A stretch of 64,000 bases of DNA from Henckelia pumila (lineage: Eukaryota; Streptophyta; Magnoliopsida; Lamiales; Gesneriaceae). Below, piece by piece: positions 38,482-50,925 of this stretch. Positions within the stretch are counted from its first letter, which is position 1. Every line of letters begins with the position of its first letter. The notes below the pieces were generated by a model. That model did not search any database. It saw nothing but the letters and a program-made list of their open reading frames with translations, and was not told the origin of the DNA. The stretch covers positions 868,001-932,000 of the forward strand of contig NC_133121.1 of the NCBI RefSeq assembly GCF_033568475.1, written 5' to 3'. Made by a program: the position numbers and the translations under genes.

Positions 38482-41114
38482 TGTAACACCCAGTATTTTT
38501 AGTACGTAAATTCGCATGCATAATTAGGGATTTTATTTATTTAGAATTTTAGATTACGGGTTAAATAATTATGTGAAATTATTTGTGCATCTTTTAAGTT
38601 ATTTTTAAGCATTTAACCCATAATTAGTGATTTTCATGATTTATGGGAATTTCATTATTTTATTGCGTAGACGGGACCGTGGACGGACGAGATGACAACT
38701 TTCTACCCAAATTATTTTATGAGTCTTTTAGGAGCCCAAAAATATTATTTTGAGTTTTATTTCCTCAGAATTATCAGTATTTAATTTTTATATAATTTTA
38801 GGAGTCCATTTTTATCCAAATTTAGCCAAAATATTGACTTTTAATTATCTTTAAAAATCCCCTAATTTAATATTTCGGGATTTGTGATATTTTATTTAAG
38901 TTATCAATATTTTACAAACTTAAGAACCTTTTTAATTATGCTATTATCTTCTAGATTATTTATTTTTTTCCAAAATTATTATCCTAAACTACCCAAACCA
39001 TCGCCCAAATCCCCTAACACACGCTCATTCCATCTCCTTCTCACCCTAAGCACCCATAGCCGCCTCCATCACCTTCCCAATCGGCCAGAAAGCTTAAGAC
39101 ACCATAGACGTTTTTTTTAAAGCTTCCAAGTTGGTTGTCATCGCCCCGTCGTCCCGGAATCGTCATCTACGTCTTTTTCTTTTCATTCAACGGTGCAAGG
39201 CATGTTTTCTTTCTCTTATTTTCGTGCCATATCAGTAAAATATGTGTGTGTTGTGTATGCATCAAGAATTTTTCAAAAAAAGGCTCGGGTGATTGAGCAT
39301 CTCACGTTTTTCTCACCTTGATTGACATACACTCATGTTTTTCTTAGCCATGGATCGTACAACTGCTGGTCAAGGTCCTTAGGATGTCTAAGGTGAGTCT
39401 AGGCTCGAGTGGCTCGGATGGTTCAAGCCAAAAGAGCCCAGATTTGGAGTTGGTTCGATCGGCCTCCATGGGGCGCACGTTTAGGGTTCTGAGAAGGGGG
39501 TTCGGAGATGGTGGTCTAGGCTGCATGGGGCTGGGGCCATGGGCTGGTTTGGACCGCCCAGACGTGGGCTACGTCTGGGCTGCTCGCGGCCGAGCAGAAC
39601 AGGGAAAGGGGGCGACGGGTTGTAGGGTTTTGGGGTGGTCCGGGTCGGGTCGTTGGGTCCGGGTTGGGTCAATAAGTCATGGGTCAAGTCTAGTGGGTTC
39701 GGGTCCGGGTTAAGTGAGTCGGGCTCGGGTATTTTTTATTTTTAAGTTTTAAGTTTAATTAAGTGTTAAATGGGCCTAATTAAATCCAAAAATTTAATTG
39801 GGCTCCATTTAATTAATTGGGTTGAATTTAATTATTATTGGGTTTAAATAAATTTAATTAAGTTAGTCCAATAATTTTTATGGGCCTGGGGGCCCATGGA
39901 AGTTATTGGGCCAGTCTTTGGGCTTTTGGGCCCATTGGGCCAGATTAAGTTGTTATTGGGCCAAGTATGTGCTAATGGGATTTAATTGATTTATTGGGCT
40001 TAGAAATGTGATAATGGGCTTAAGTATGTTAATGGGCCAGTCTCAGTGTTAATGGGCCAGAATGTAAGAAAATGGGCTTGAGTGTTAGGGTCAGCAGTTC
40101 AGTACAAACCATGAGAAATTGCATGTTTCCTAAATATATATTTAATTATTTTATGCATGAATGTTATTTTATTATTTATATGTTAGTATAAAAATTAAAT
40201 TAAATATATATGAAGGACACACATTTTATTTAAATACATGCATTCATGAAATAATTTTATGGCATGATTTAATGTTTAAGGTTGAGCTAGAAAATAATTT
40301 TTATGTTGGAAGTTGAAGTAGTGTGATAATTTAAGGGGGACAAGTCCCCACATGTTAAGGGCGGTTTACTGTTAATTTAAGGGTAGTTTACTACCAGTAA
40401 GAGGTGATTCGTCACCGTCGCGTACGTTGGTTTTAAGAGACTGATCAGTCGAACCTTTTAAGTTTAAGGTTACACTACGGATATGACCATGCGATGTTAG
40501 AAAAATGATATGCTCAACAATGTTATGTATGTATTATATGATTATATTTAAGTTCAAGTTTAAGTAAGATTTTAAGTCATAATTCATGATTTTTAAGCAT
40601 GCTCATTCATGTATTCGTTATGTATTAGTATTCCAGTGATTTAAATTATTTTAAACCCTCGTTATGTTAGCATGTTGGGCCTCTAGGCTCACTATACTTA
40701 TATGGTGCAGGAGAGTGCGTAGAGGAAGATGTAGTTCCTACCGGTGGTGAGGATGTATGAGCGAACATGCAGTGATCCCCCGTGACCGTCGGCTGAGTCT
40801 TTATGAACATTTTAAGAATTTTTAAACTCTGTTTCTTATTTATTTCTTTTATGTCTTTCCAGTGGTGAATTTTAGTACTATTTTTATTAAATAATTTTTA
40901 TTGCATGCAAACTTTTAAGGGGATTGTTTGACAGTATTTTATTTAAGTTTGACTCGGTTATTTAAGTAAAAATGTTGCATTTTATTTATGTTATTTTTAA
41001 ATTTGTTTATTTTGTGCATATATGTATGGGCATGTATGTACATCTATTTTACTTAGTATTATTTTTAAAAAAAAAATTTCGCATATATTATTTTAGAATG
41101 TTTGGGTCATTTCA
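38482..41114 (+). repeat. Ty3 5' LTR
   Basis: 2,633 bp, TG...CA. Contains about fifteen TGGGCC/TGGGCT words between 39770 and 40085 in its transcriptional control half. It lacks a 64-bp GC-rich block that the 3' LTR has near 47085-47150. Confidence 0.95.
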
Positions 41115-41117
41115 AAT

Positions 41118-41130
41118 TGGTATCAGAGCC
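41118..41130 (+). other. Ty3 primer-binding site
   Basis: TGGTATCAGAGCC, complementary to the 3' end of initiator Met-tRNA, 3 bp after the LTR. Confidence 0.93.
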
Positions 41131-41318
41131 GCGTTCTTGGAGGGGTCATCACTGCTATGCGGGCTCAAAAATCCACGCTATCGGTCTGTAAGTTTTAATT
41201 GCTTTTAGTATGATTTAGTAGTATCATGTTTAAGACTTAAGCATTTATGTTAGCAGAAAATTTTTAAGTACTTAGTTATGCATGTCGATTTACGTAAAGA
41301 AATATGTGGTGGTGCAGA

Positions 41319-42336
41319 ATGCCTCCGAGACCAGTGAACAGGCGTGAAGGATCCCCACCTCCGCAAAACCCTCTATCAGCATTGGAGCAGGCCAATGCAA
41401 ACATGATGGCTGGGATTACTGCTCTGTTGGAGCAGCAAGCGGCACGTCCAAGACTGTCCCATGATGAGGATGTGGCGGAGAGGTTCCAGAAGAAGGGACC
41501 TAAGGAGTTCGCAGGTGCCACAGATCCACTCATTGCTGAGGGGTGGATCCGTTCTTTGGAGAGCATCTTTGCTTACATGGGGTTGACTGATGCTGACAAG
41601 GTGAGGTGCGCAGTGTACATGCTGAAAGGTGATGCAGAGTTATGGTGGGAGAGTGCATCACGGGGAGTGAATCTGACTACTTTGCGATGGACAGACTTCC
41701 GGAGGATGTTTTTCTCCAAGTATTTCACTGAAGACGTGCGCAGTAGCATGATTCGAGATTTCATGAGTCTCCGACAGGGAGACAAGACAGTTGTGGAGTA
41801 CATCCGACAGTTCGAGAGGGGCTGTCACCTTGTGCCGCTGATTGCTGACAGTGCACCTGAGAATATCAGACAGTTTATTGAGGGGCTCAGGGCAGAGATC
41901 AAGCATGACGTTCGTATGGCAGACGTCCCCACTTATGATACTGCAGTCAGTAGGGCCTTGCGTTCGGAGGATGGTAGGAGAGAGATCCACAGGGAGCAAC
42001 AGGGTAAGAGGCAGTTTCAGTCTGGAAATCAGCGACCATCTTCGCAGCCTCCTGTGAAGAAGCAGTATACTGGGCCGTCTAAGGGCCCGAACCAGCAGAA
42101 GCCACAGCAGCAGAGACAGCAGCGTAGGGGCAGGGCTCCTAATGCGGGAGGATATCCTACTTGCCCGAAGTGCCAGAAGATGCATCCAGGACCATGTCTT
42201 CTAGGAGCGGGCTTCTGTTTTCATTGTAAAGAGCCAGGGCACCAGATGGCCAATTGCCCAAGGAAGAAGAACACTACAGGGAGAGTGTTCGTGATGCAGG
42301 CTGAGGAGACAGACCCAGATACCTCCTTGATCACCG
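41319..42336 (+). CDS. Ty3 gag polyprotein part
   Basis: Open from ATG 41304; the internal ATG 41319 (MPPRPVNRRE) is the more typical start for this group. It contains the retrotransposon gag capsid region (AELWWESA, MSLRQGDKTVVEYIRQFE) and a CCHC knuckle near the end (CFHCKEPGHQMANC). The coding sequence ends at a splice-like donor at 42337 after ...DTSLITG; if unspliced, translation stops four codons later. Gag forms the cytoplasmic particle that packages the element RNA. Confidence 0.85.
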
Positions 42337-42550
42337 GTATATCTTACCCCTAGTATTTTATAATTTCTTCCTTTGGTTAAGAATTTCGATTTTTCTTTGT
42401 GGAATAGTTTGTTATTTGGGATTTTTCTATCTGCATGTTAGAATAGAAAGCATGTTTTACTTGTGATTAGAATTAAGGGTTATTAGTGACTCATCTTTGG
42501 GGGAAAAGTTTAGTAGTGGTATGAAGTTGTTGGGATTCTTCTGCATGCAG
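42337..42550 (+). other. Probable intron between Ty3 gag and protease
   Basis: 214 bp beginning GTATAT and ending TGCATGCAG, T-rich, and with stops in frame. Removing it joins the gag end to the protease start in frame at a place where related chromoviruses are continuous (the TG-RILV junction). Confidence 0.7.
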
Positions 42551-45500
42551 GGAGAATTCTAGTTGGAGGCAACTCCACGTTTGCGTTGCTAGATTCAGGG
42601 GCTACGCATTCGTTTATCTCCCTAGAGTTTATCAGACGGATAGGCATCACACCTGAGATTGTCGACAGTGGTTATGATGTTACTATGCCGTCAGGACAGA
42701 TTATTTCTACCTCTAGTGTCATTCGAGAGCTGGAGTTGGAGCTACAGGGGTACTCCATTCGCGCAGATGTAGTGGTTTTCCGTTGAGCGAATTTGATTTG
42801 ATATTGGGTATGGACTGGTTGACAGTCAATGGAGCTTCGATTGATTTTTGTCGGAGGACAGTGTCAGTGAAACCGCCGGGAGGCGACCCGTTTACTTTTC
42901 ATGCATCTCAGAGCAGTGATATTCCTCAGGTGATATCTCTTATTCAGGCGAGGAAGCTGTTGAAACGGGGTTGCCGAGGTTTCCTAGCGAGTATTATCAC
43001 GGCCTCAGAACCAGCTAGTAGATCATTATCAGAGATATAGGTGGTTCGTGATTTTCCGAACGTCTTTCCGAAGGATGTTGCAGGGATTCCACCAGTGAGA
43101 GAGGTGGAGTTCAGTATCGACTTATTGCCAGACACGGTGCCTATCTCAAAGGCACCATATAGACTTGCTCCTACCGAAATGAAAGAGTTGAAGGAGCAGA
43201 TTCAGGAGTTATTAGAGAAAGGCTTTGTTCATCCTAGCTTTTCTCCATGGGGAGCTCCAGTGTTATTTGTGAAGAAGAAGGATGGCAGTATGAGACTGTG
43301 CATCGATTATCGAGAGCTCAACAGAGTCACGGTGAATAATAAGTACCCACTGCCGAGGATAGATGACTTATTTGATCAGTTGCAGGGAGCTTCAGTGTTC
43401 TCCAAGATCGATCTGCGATCTGGTTATCATCAGCTGCGAGTTAGAGATGCAGACGTGTCCAAGACTGCTTTCTGGACACGTTATGGGCATTACGAGTTCT
43501 TAGTGATGCCATTTGAGATGACCAATGCTCCAGCGGTTTTCATGGATCTCATGAATCGGGTATTTCAGCCGTATCTTGATCAGTTCATCATAGTCTTCAT
43601 TGATGATATCTTGATCTGCTCTAGGAGCGTTAAGGAGCATAGGCAGCATCTACAGACAGTCTTGCAGACTTTGAGGGAACATCGTTTGTTTGCCAAGTTC
43701 AGCAAGTGCGAGTTTTGGCTTGAGCAGGTGGCATTTCTTGGCCACATTATTTCGAGAGATGAGATCGCAGTGGATCAGTCGAAGGTTGAGGCAGTGCAGA
43801 AATGGGGTATTCCGAAAAATGCTTCGGAGATTCGCAGTTTCTTGGGTTTGGCAGGATATTATAGGAAGTTCATTAAGGGTTTTTCCTCTATTGCAGTACC
43901 CTTGACTTCCTTAACCAAGAAGAATGCGAAGTTTATTTGGAGTCCAGACTGTCAGAGGAGCTTCGATCAGCTGAAGGAAGCACTCACTACCGCACCGGTT
44001 TTGGCGATGGCAGTACCACAGGAGGAGTTAGTGGTGTACACCGATGCATCTAAGCTAGGTTTAGGCGCAGTACTTATGCAGTGTGGTAAGATTATTGCTT
44101 ATGCGTCGAGGCAGTTGAAGATTTACGAGCAGAACTACTCGACACATGATTTGGAGTTAGCAGCAGTGGTCTTCGCTTTGAAAATCTGGAGGCACTATCT
44201 GTATGGCGAGAAGTGCAAGATTTTCACGGATCATAAGAGCCTCAAGTACATCTTCACTCAGAAGGAGTTAAACATGAGGCAACGGAGTTGGTTGGAGTTA
44301 GTGAAGGATTACGACTGCGACATTAGCTACCATCCAGGTAAGGCTAATGTAGTGGCCGATGCTTTGAGTCGAAAGTCGACGGTGGTATCGTGTTTGACAG
44401 TGCAGTTACCACTGCAGAGCGAGATTCATAGGTTTGATTTGGAGTTTTACTCGAGTGGTCATGCACCGAGCTTGTCAGTGTTGACGGTGCAGCCAGTTCT
44501 ACGAGATCGGATCAGGGATGAACAGCCTACAGATGAGGAGTTACAGCGGTTGGTGCAGAGGGATAAGGCTAAGGGCAATCTTCTTTTTACTGTCAGTGAT
44601 GGCATTATTCAGTACAGTGGTCGTTTGTGTGTCCCGAACATTGATCAGCTGAGGACTGAGATCCTGACAGAGGCTCACACATCTCCGTATTCCATTCATC
44701 CAGGAAGTACAAAGATGTATAAGGATTTGCAGACTTTGTATTGGTGGCCCGGCATGAAGAGTGATATCGCACGATTCGTATCAGAGTGCTTGACTTGTCA
44801 GCAGGTCAAGGCAGAGCATCAGCGTCCAGCAGGGCCTCTTAATCCTCTACCCATTCCGGTATGGAAGTGGGAGAACATCACGATGGATTTCGTAGTTGGC
44901 CTTCCGAGGAGTAACAGAGGGTGCACAGCTATTTGGGTGATCGTGGATAGATTCACCAAGTCAGCTCATTTCTTGCCGGTGAGGACTACTTACTCGTTGA
45001 CACAGTATGCAGAGCTTTACATCAAGGAGATTGTTAAACTGCATGGCATACCAGTGTCGATAGTATCAGACAGAGATCCGAGATTTACGTCTGCGTTTTG
45101 GAAGAGTTTGCACACAGCATTGGGGACTAGACTTTTGTTCAGTACAGCGTTCCATCCCCAGACAGATGGTCAGTCTGAAAGAGTGATCCAGGTTCTCGAG
45201 GATCTACTGAGAGCTTGTGTCATCGACTTTCAGGGCTCGTGGAAGACTAGACTGCCATTAGTGGAGTTTACCTATAACAACAGTTTTAAGTCGTCTATAG
45301 GTATGGCTCCTTATGCAGCATTGTATGGAAGGAGATGCAGATCTCCTATGCATTGGGATGAGGTTGGTGAGAGGATTTTACTTGGTCCTGAGATCGTGCA
45401 GCAGACAGATGACATTGTGACTCAGATTCGGGATTGTATGAGGACTGCTCAGAGTCGTCAGAAGAGTTATGCAGATACTCAATGACGAGATTTGGAGTTC

Positions 45501-45923
45501 GCAGTAGGTGATCATGTGTTTCTGAAAGTATCACCTATGAAAGGGGTGATGAGATTTGGACGCAGAGGTAAGTTAAATCCGAGATATATTGGGCCATTTG
45601 AGATCTTGGAGAGAGTTGGCACATTGGCCTACCGTTTGGCCTTACCACCAGGGCTTGCGGCAGTGCACGATGTCTTCCATGTATCCATGCTTCGGAGATA
45701 TGTCTCTAACCCGTCGCATGTGTTGAACTACGAGCCCTTGCAGTTTCCACCTGATCTAGTTTATGAGGAGAGGCCAGTGCGGATCTTGGCTAGGGAGGAG
45801 CGGAGACTTAGGACGTGGGTCATACCGATGGTCAGAGTCCAGTGGCTGAATCACTCGGAGGAGGAAGCTACTTGGGAGATCGAGGCAGACATGAGGACTC
45901 GCTACCCGGAGTTGTTCGGGTAA
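42551..45923 (+). pseudogene. Ty3 pol: protease, RT, RNase H, integrase, chromodomain-like tail (broken)
   Basis: The protease has LLDSGATHSFIS. A one-base frameshift lies near 42783, followed by the conserved LILGMDWL. An in-frame TAG at 43038-43040 precedes the RT domain. RT has the FIDDIL active-site box; RNase H shows VVYTDAS and DHKSL; the integrase has an HHCC zinc domain and Asp, Asp, Glu in [15 protein letters not shown] and DGQSERV. A TGA at 45483-45485 separates the last part (45486-45923), whose end VQWLNHSEEEATWE is chromodomain-like. Three lesions mean no full-length product without suppression. Confidence 0.9.
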
Positions 45924-45952
45924 GTACTTTAATTTCGAGGACGAAATTCAAA

Positions 45953-45975
45953 TTAAAGGGGGGGGGGGGGGGAAT
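45953..45975 (+). other. Ty3 polypurine tract
   Basis: AAA followed by 15 consecutive G (45958-45972), just before the 3' LTR. It would prime plus-strand DNA synthesis. Confidence 0.9.
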
Positions 45976-48672
45976 TGTAACACCCAGTATTTTTAGTACG
46001 TAAATTCGCATGCATAATTAGGGATTTTATTTATTTAGAATTTTATATTACGGGTTAAATAATTATGTGAAATTATTTGTGTATGTTTTAAGTTATTTTT
46101 AAGCATTTAACCCATAATTAGTGATTTTCATGATTTATGGGAATTTAATTATTTTATCGCGTAGACGGGACCGTGGACGGACGAGATGACAACTTTCTAC
46201 CCAAATTATTTTATGAGTCTTTTAGGAGCCCAAAAATATTATTTTGAGTTTTATTTCCTCAGAATTATCAGTATTTAATTTTATATAATTTTAGGAGTCC
46301 ATTTTTATCCAAATTTAGCCAAAATATTGACTTTTAATTATCTTTAAAAGTCCCCTAATTTAATATTTCGGGATTTGTGATATTTTATTTAAGTTATCAA
46401 TATTTTACAAACTTAGGAACCTTTTTAATTATGCTATTATCTCCTAGATTATTTATTTTTTTCCAAAATTATTATCCTAAACTACCCAAACCATCGCCCA
46501 AATCCCCTAACACACGCTCATTCCATCTCCTTCTCACCCTAAGCACCCATAGCCGCCTCCATCACCTTCCCAATCGGCCAGAAAGCTTAAGGCACCATAG
46601 ACGTTTTTTTTAAAGCTTCCAAGTTGGTTGTCATCGCCCCGTCGTCCCGGAATCGTCATCTACGTCTTTTTCTTTTCATTCAACGGTGCAAGGCATGTTT
46701 TCTTTCTCTTATTTTCGTGCCATATCAGTAAAATATGTGTGTGTTGTGTATGCATCAAGATCTTCAAGAATTTTTCAGAAAAAGGCTCGGGTGGTTGAGC
46801 ATCTCACGTTTTTCTCACCTTGATTGACATACACTCATGTTTTTCTTGGCCATGGATCGTACAACTGCTGGTCAAATTCCCTAGGATGTCTAAGGTGAGT
46901 CTAGGCTCGAGTGGCTCGGATGGTTCAAGCCAAAAGAGCCCAGATTTGGAGCTGGTTCGATCGGCCTCCATGGGGCGCAGGTTTAGGGTTCTGAGAAGGG
47001 GGTTCGGAGATGGTGGTCTAGGCTGCATGGGGCTGGGGCCATGGGCTGGTTTGGACCGCCCAGATGTGGGCTACGTCTGGGCGGCGGAGCTCCAGCCAGG
47101 GGCGGCCGGAGCAGGGCGGCAGCAGCCTATGGGCTGCTGCTCGCGGCCGAGCAGAACAGGGAAAGGGGGCGACATGTTGTAGGGTTTTGGGGTGGTTCGG
47201 GTCGGGTCGTTGGGTCCGGGTCGGGTCAGTAAGTCATGGGTCAAGTCTAGTGGGTCCGGGTTCGGGTTAAGTGAGTCGGGCTCGGGTATTTTTTATTTTT
47301 AAGTTTTAAGTTTAATTAAGTGTTAAATGGGCCTAATTAAATCCAAAAATTTAATTGGGCTCCATTTAATTAATTGGGTTGAATTTAATTATTATTGGGT
47401 TTAAATAAATTTAATTAAGTTAGTCCAATAATTTTTATGGGCCTGGGGGCCCATGGAAGTTATTGGGCCAGTCTTTGGGCTTTTGGGCCCATTGGGCCAG
47501 ATTAAGTTTTTATTGGGCCAAGTATGTGCTAATGGGCTTTAATTGATTTATTGAGCTTAGAAATGTGATAATGGGCTTAAGTATGTTAATGAGCCAGTCT
47601 CAGTGTTAATGGGCCAGAATGTAAGAAAATGGGCTTGAGTGTTAGGGCCAGCAGTTCAGTACAAGCCATGAGAAATTGCATGTGTCCTAAATATATATTT
47701 AATTATTTTATGCATGAATGTTATTTTAGTATTTATATGTTAGTATAAAAATTAAATTAAATATATATGAAAGACACACATTTTATTTAAATACATGCAT
47801 TCATGAAATAATTTTATGGCAAGATTTAATGTTTAAGGTTGAGCTAGAAAATAATTTTTATGTTGGAAGTTGAAGTAGTGTGACAATTTAAGGGGGAAAA
47901 GTCCCCACATGTTAAGGGCAGTTTACTGTCAATTTAAGGGTAGTTTACTACCAGTAAGAGGTAATTCGTCACCGCCGCGTACGTTGATTTTAAGAGACTG
48001 ATCAGTCGAACCTTTTAAGTTTAAGGTTACACTACGGATATGACCATGCGATGTTAGAAAAATGATATGCTCAACAATGTTATGTATGTATTATATGATT
48101 ATATTTAAGTTCAAGTTTAAGTAAGATTTTAAGTCATAATTCATGATTTTTAAGCATGCTCATTCATGTATTCGTTATGTATTAGTATTCCAGTGATTTA
48201 AATTATTTTAAACCCTCGTTATGTTAGCATGTTGGGCCTCTAGGCTCACTACACTTATATGGTGCAGGTGAGTGCGTAGAGGAAGATGTAGTTCCTACCG
48301 GTGGTAAGGACGTTTGAGCGGACATGCAGTGATCCCCCGTGACCGTCGGCTGAGTCTTTATGAACATTTTAAGAATTTTTAAACTCTGTTTCTTATTTAT
48401 TTCTTTTATGTCTTTCCAGTGGTGAATTTTAGTATTATTTTTATTAAATAATTTTTATTGCATGCAAACTTTTAAGGGGATTGTTTGACAGTATTTTATT
48501 TAAGTTTGACTCGGTTATTTAAGTAAAAATGTTGCATTGTATTTATGTTATTTTTAAATCTGTTTATTTTGTGCATATATGTATGGGCATATATGTACAT
48601 CTATTTTACTTAGTATTATTTAAAAAAAATAAAATTCCACATATATTATTTTAGAATGTTTGGGTCGTTTCA
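45976..48672 (+). repeat. Ty3 3' LTR
   Basis: 2,697 bp, TG...CA, same order of motifs as the 5' LTR. It includes a GC-rich block at about 47085-47150 missing from the 5' copy. Confidence 0.95.
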
Positions 48673-48790
48673 CTATATCTTGTGTATAATATAAATAAAC
48701 TGGATCAAATGAAACTGACTATAAAATTAAAATGTAAATAAATTTAATTAAAATTTTAAACAAAATGTAGTAATATAAGAGTAATAATAC

Positions 48791-49716
48791 CTCTTTCGAA
48801 ATTCCAGAATTTCTTCGAATTCACCATTTAATATCAATTTGGTGATATAAATTATATTTGAAACACCTTCTTCACATTTATATTTTCTTGCACGACACAT
48901 CTGATCAAGAGCCACAATCACCGGCTCATCACCAATTGTATTAAAAAACGTCTTCATTTCATCTACGAAACTTCCCCACAAAGTGCATGGTAACTTGTTG
49001 TGCCTAAAAAATTATAAATATACATGGAATATATCTACATTAAAATTTCTAATCACCAAAAAAATGTGAGATTAAAAATACAATTTTTACTCTAAATCTT
49101 CAATGGCAAAATCAATTAGCGTTGTAAAACGTCCATTGATTTTTATATTTTTAGGGTTATTTTTTGAAATCATTACGTCAATCACATTTAGAAAAAAAAA
49201 CACAATGATCAATGAACACATTAAAATTTAATAATAAATTGCTAACATCATTTAAATTCATGAAACTTCAAAAATTAAACATACCAAAAATTTCAGTTTC
49301 ATCGATGACTTCTGCGCTCGTCAAATCTTTGAAGTTCTTGAATTCAAATATTTTTGACGAAAAATTATGATCTTCTATTTCGCACGCATTTGTTTTGTTG
49401 ATGAGATTAATTTTGTATATGTTTGGTGTGGTTTTGATTTTTATTTTATTTTGTGCAACGGTCATTTTTTTGATAGCATAAAGACGTCCTTCTTTGAGTA
49501 TTGACCTCAATTTGTCAATGACACCATATTTTATGGTTGTATGAATGCGTGTTCCCTGAAAGCGAGAAAAAACATAAAAATCAAAGTTAGATTGATGATA
49601 AAAATAAATCACAAAAAGTTTGCGATAAAAAACACAACAAATCGATTTAAAATAGAATATAAAATATAAATCACACAAAGTTTGTGTACCTCAACATCTT
49701 GTAATAAGTATTTCAT
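48791..49716 (-). pseudogene. RPA1-like (replication protein A large subunit) relic, Helitron cargo
   Basis: Minus-strand exons at 49690-49716, 49285-49555, 49091-49187 and 48791-49003. They encode an N-terminal OB fold of the DUF223/RPA1 type (RIHTTIKYGVIDKLRSILKE) and part of the second OB fold (LWGSFVDEMK, VSNIIYITKLILNG). The third exon lacks an AG at its acceptor: the minus strand reads CTAA just before ATGTGATTGAC, where AG would keep the frame, so splicing is probably lost. The gene stops after exon 4 at a donor, about 110 bp before the Ty3 element. Single-strand DNA-binding RPA-like genes are common passengers of plant Helitrons. Confidence 0.78.
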
Positions 49717-49910
49717 TGTGGAATCTTACTTGTTTTTATATGGAGGTATCTCGTAACAACGTATTAATCGTAATTTCAATGTCCAATGTCAGTCTGAAAG
49801 ATTCATTTGACGAATAACTTTGAACAAAGGTGTCATTTAGTGCGTACCGAGTGGAGACTATGTTGTGAATCGTGATTATTTGATTGAAGTGAAATGTTAA
49901 ATATATTTAT

Positions 49911-50865
49911 ACAATAATTGTGTTCAACTCAATATTGGAAATGTTCTATATTTTTGTTATTTTTTTTAGATTTTATAGTATTTAAGAACGGGTCGAAAAT
50001 TCATTAGTGATTGTGTATAGTTTTTAATTACGAAATTATAGATGCAATTATTTTGTAATTTTTAATTACATGAATATTGTGTTTAAGTTTAGAATTTAAA
50101 TTTTTTTGTAAAGATTCCTCCTTAATCAAAATATGCCAAATATAAAATAATTGATTTAATAATTTGTAAAAATATGATTTTTTTAAAACTATCTTTTTTC
50201 CGGTTTTGTTCTCAAAATTTCCATTTTTCGAATCTTAGGTTGGATTTTATTTTAAATGTGTATTTATGATTTTTAAATTTTTTTGAAAGAAAATGTTATC
50301 AAGAGAATGCTGAAATCAGGGAATAATGTAAATAATTCTGTATAATTTTAAATGGATATATAAGTATATAAATAGATGCAAATATTATGAATGTTTAATT
50401 ACATGATTATTATGATTAAATTTGAATTGGAATTTTTTGTAAATATTTCTCCTTAATCAAAATATGCCACATGTAAAGTAATTGATTTAATAATTTGTAA
50501 AATTATGATTTTTTAAAAACAATCTTTTTTTCCCAGTTTTGTTCTCAAAATTTCCATTTTTTGAATTTTAGGTTGGATTTTATTTTAAATGTTTATTTAT
50601 GATTTTTAAATTTTTTTGAAAGCAAATATTATCAAGGGAATGCTAATATGAGAGAATAATGTAAATAATCCTGAGTAATTTTAAGTGGATATATATGTTT
50701 ATAAATAGATGCAAATATTATGGAATATTTAATTACATGAATATTGTGATTTAATTCCATAATCAAGATCGAAAATATTCTATATCTTTGTTATTTTTTA
50801 GATTTTATAGTATTTAATTACGGGCTGAAAAATCATTAGTGATTTTGTATAGTTTTTAATTATGG

Positions 50866-50925
<60 letters not shown>

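Larger units (their letters stand above)
38482..48672 (+). mobile_element. Ty3/gypsy chromovirus (Tekay/Del-like), broken, inserted in the Helitron
   Basis: Two LTRs (38482-41114 and 45976-48672) start TGTAACACCC and end TTTCA, flanked by the 5-bp target duplication CTATA (38477-38481 and 48673-48677). A primer-binding site for initiator Met-tRNA follows the 5' LTR, and a polypurine tract of 15 G precedes the 3' LTR. The order gag, protease, reverse transcriptase, RNase H, integrase, with a chromodomain-like C-terminus, places it among chromoviruses. LTRs differ by roughly forty small changes by eye plus one 64-bp indel, so the insertion is young, but pol carries a frameshift and two stops. 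Confidence 0.95.

Noticed and set aside
39384-39713. Arg/Gly-rich frames in the Ty3 LTRs (also 46820-47270)
   Set aside because: Located in LTR control DNA; the two LTR copies lose frame relative to each other at the 64-bp indel.
45958-45972. G15 run as a possible assembly gap filler
   Set aside because: Position directly before the 3' LTR is exactly where a polypurine tract must be, so kept as a biological feature with uncertain length.
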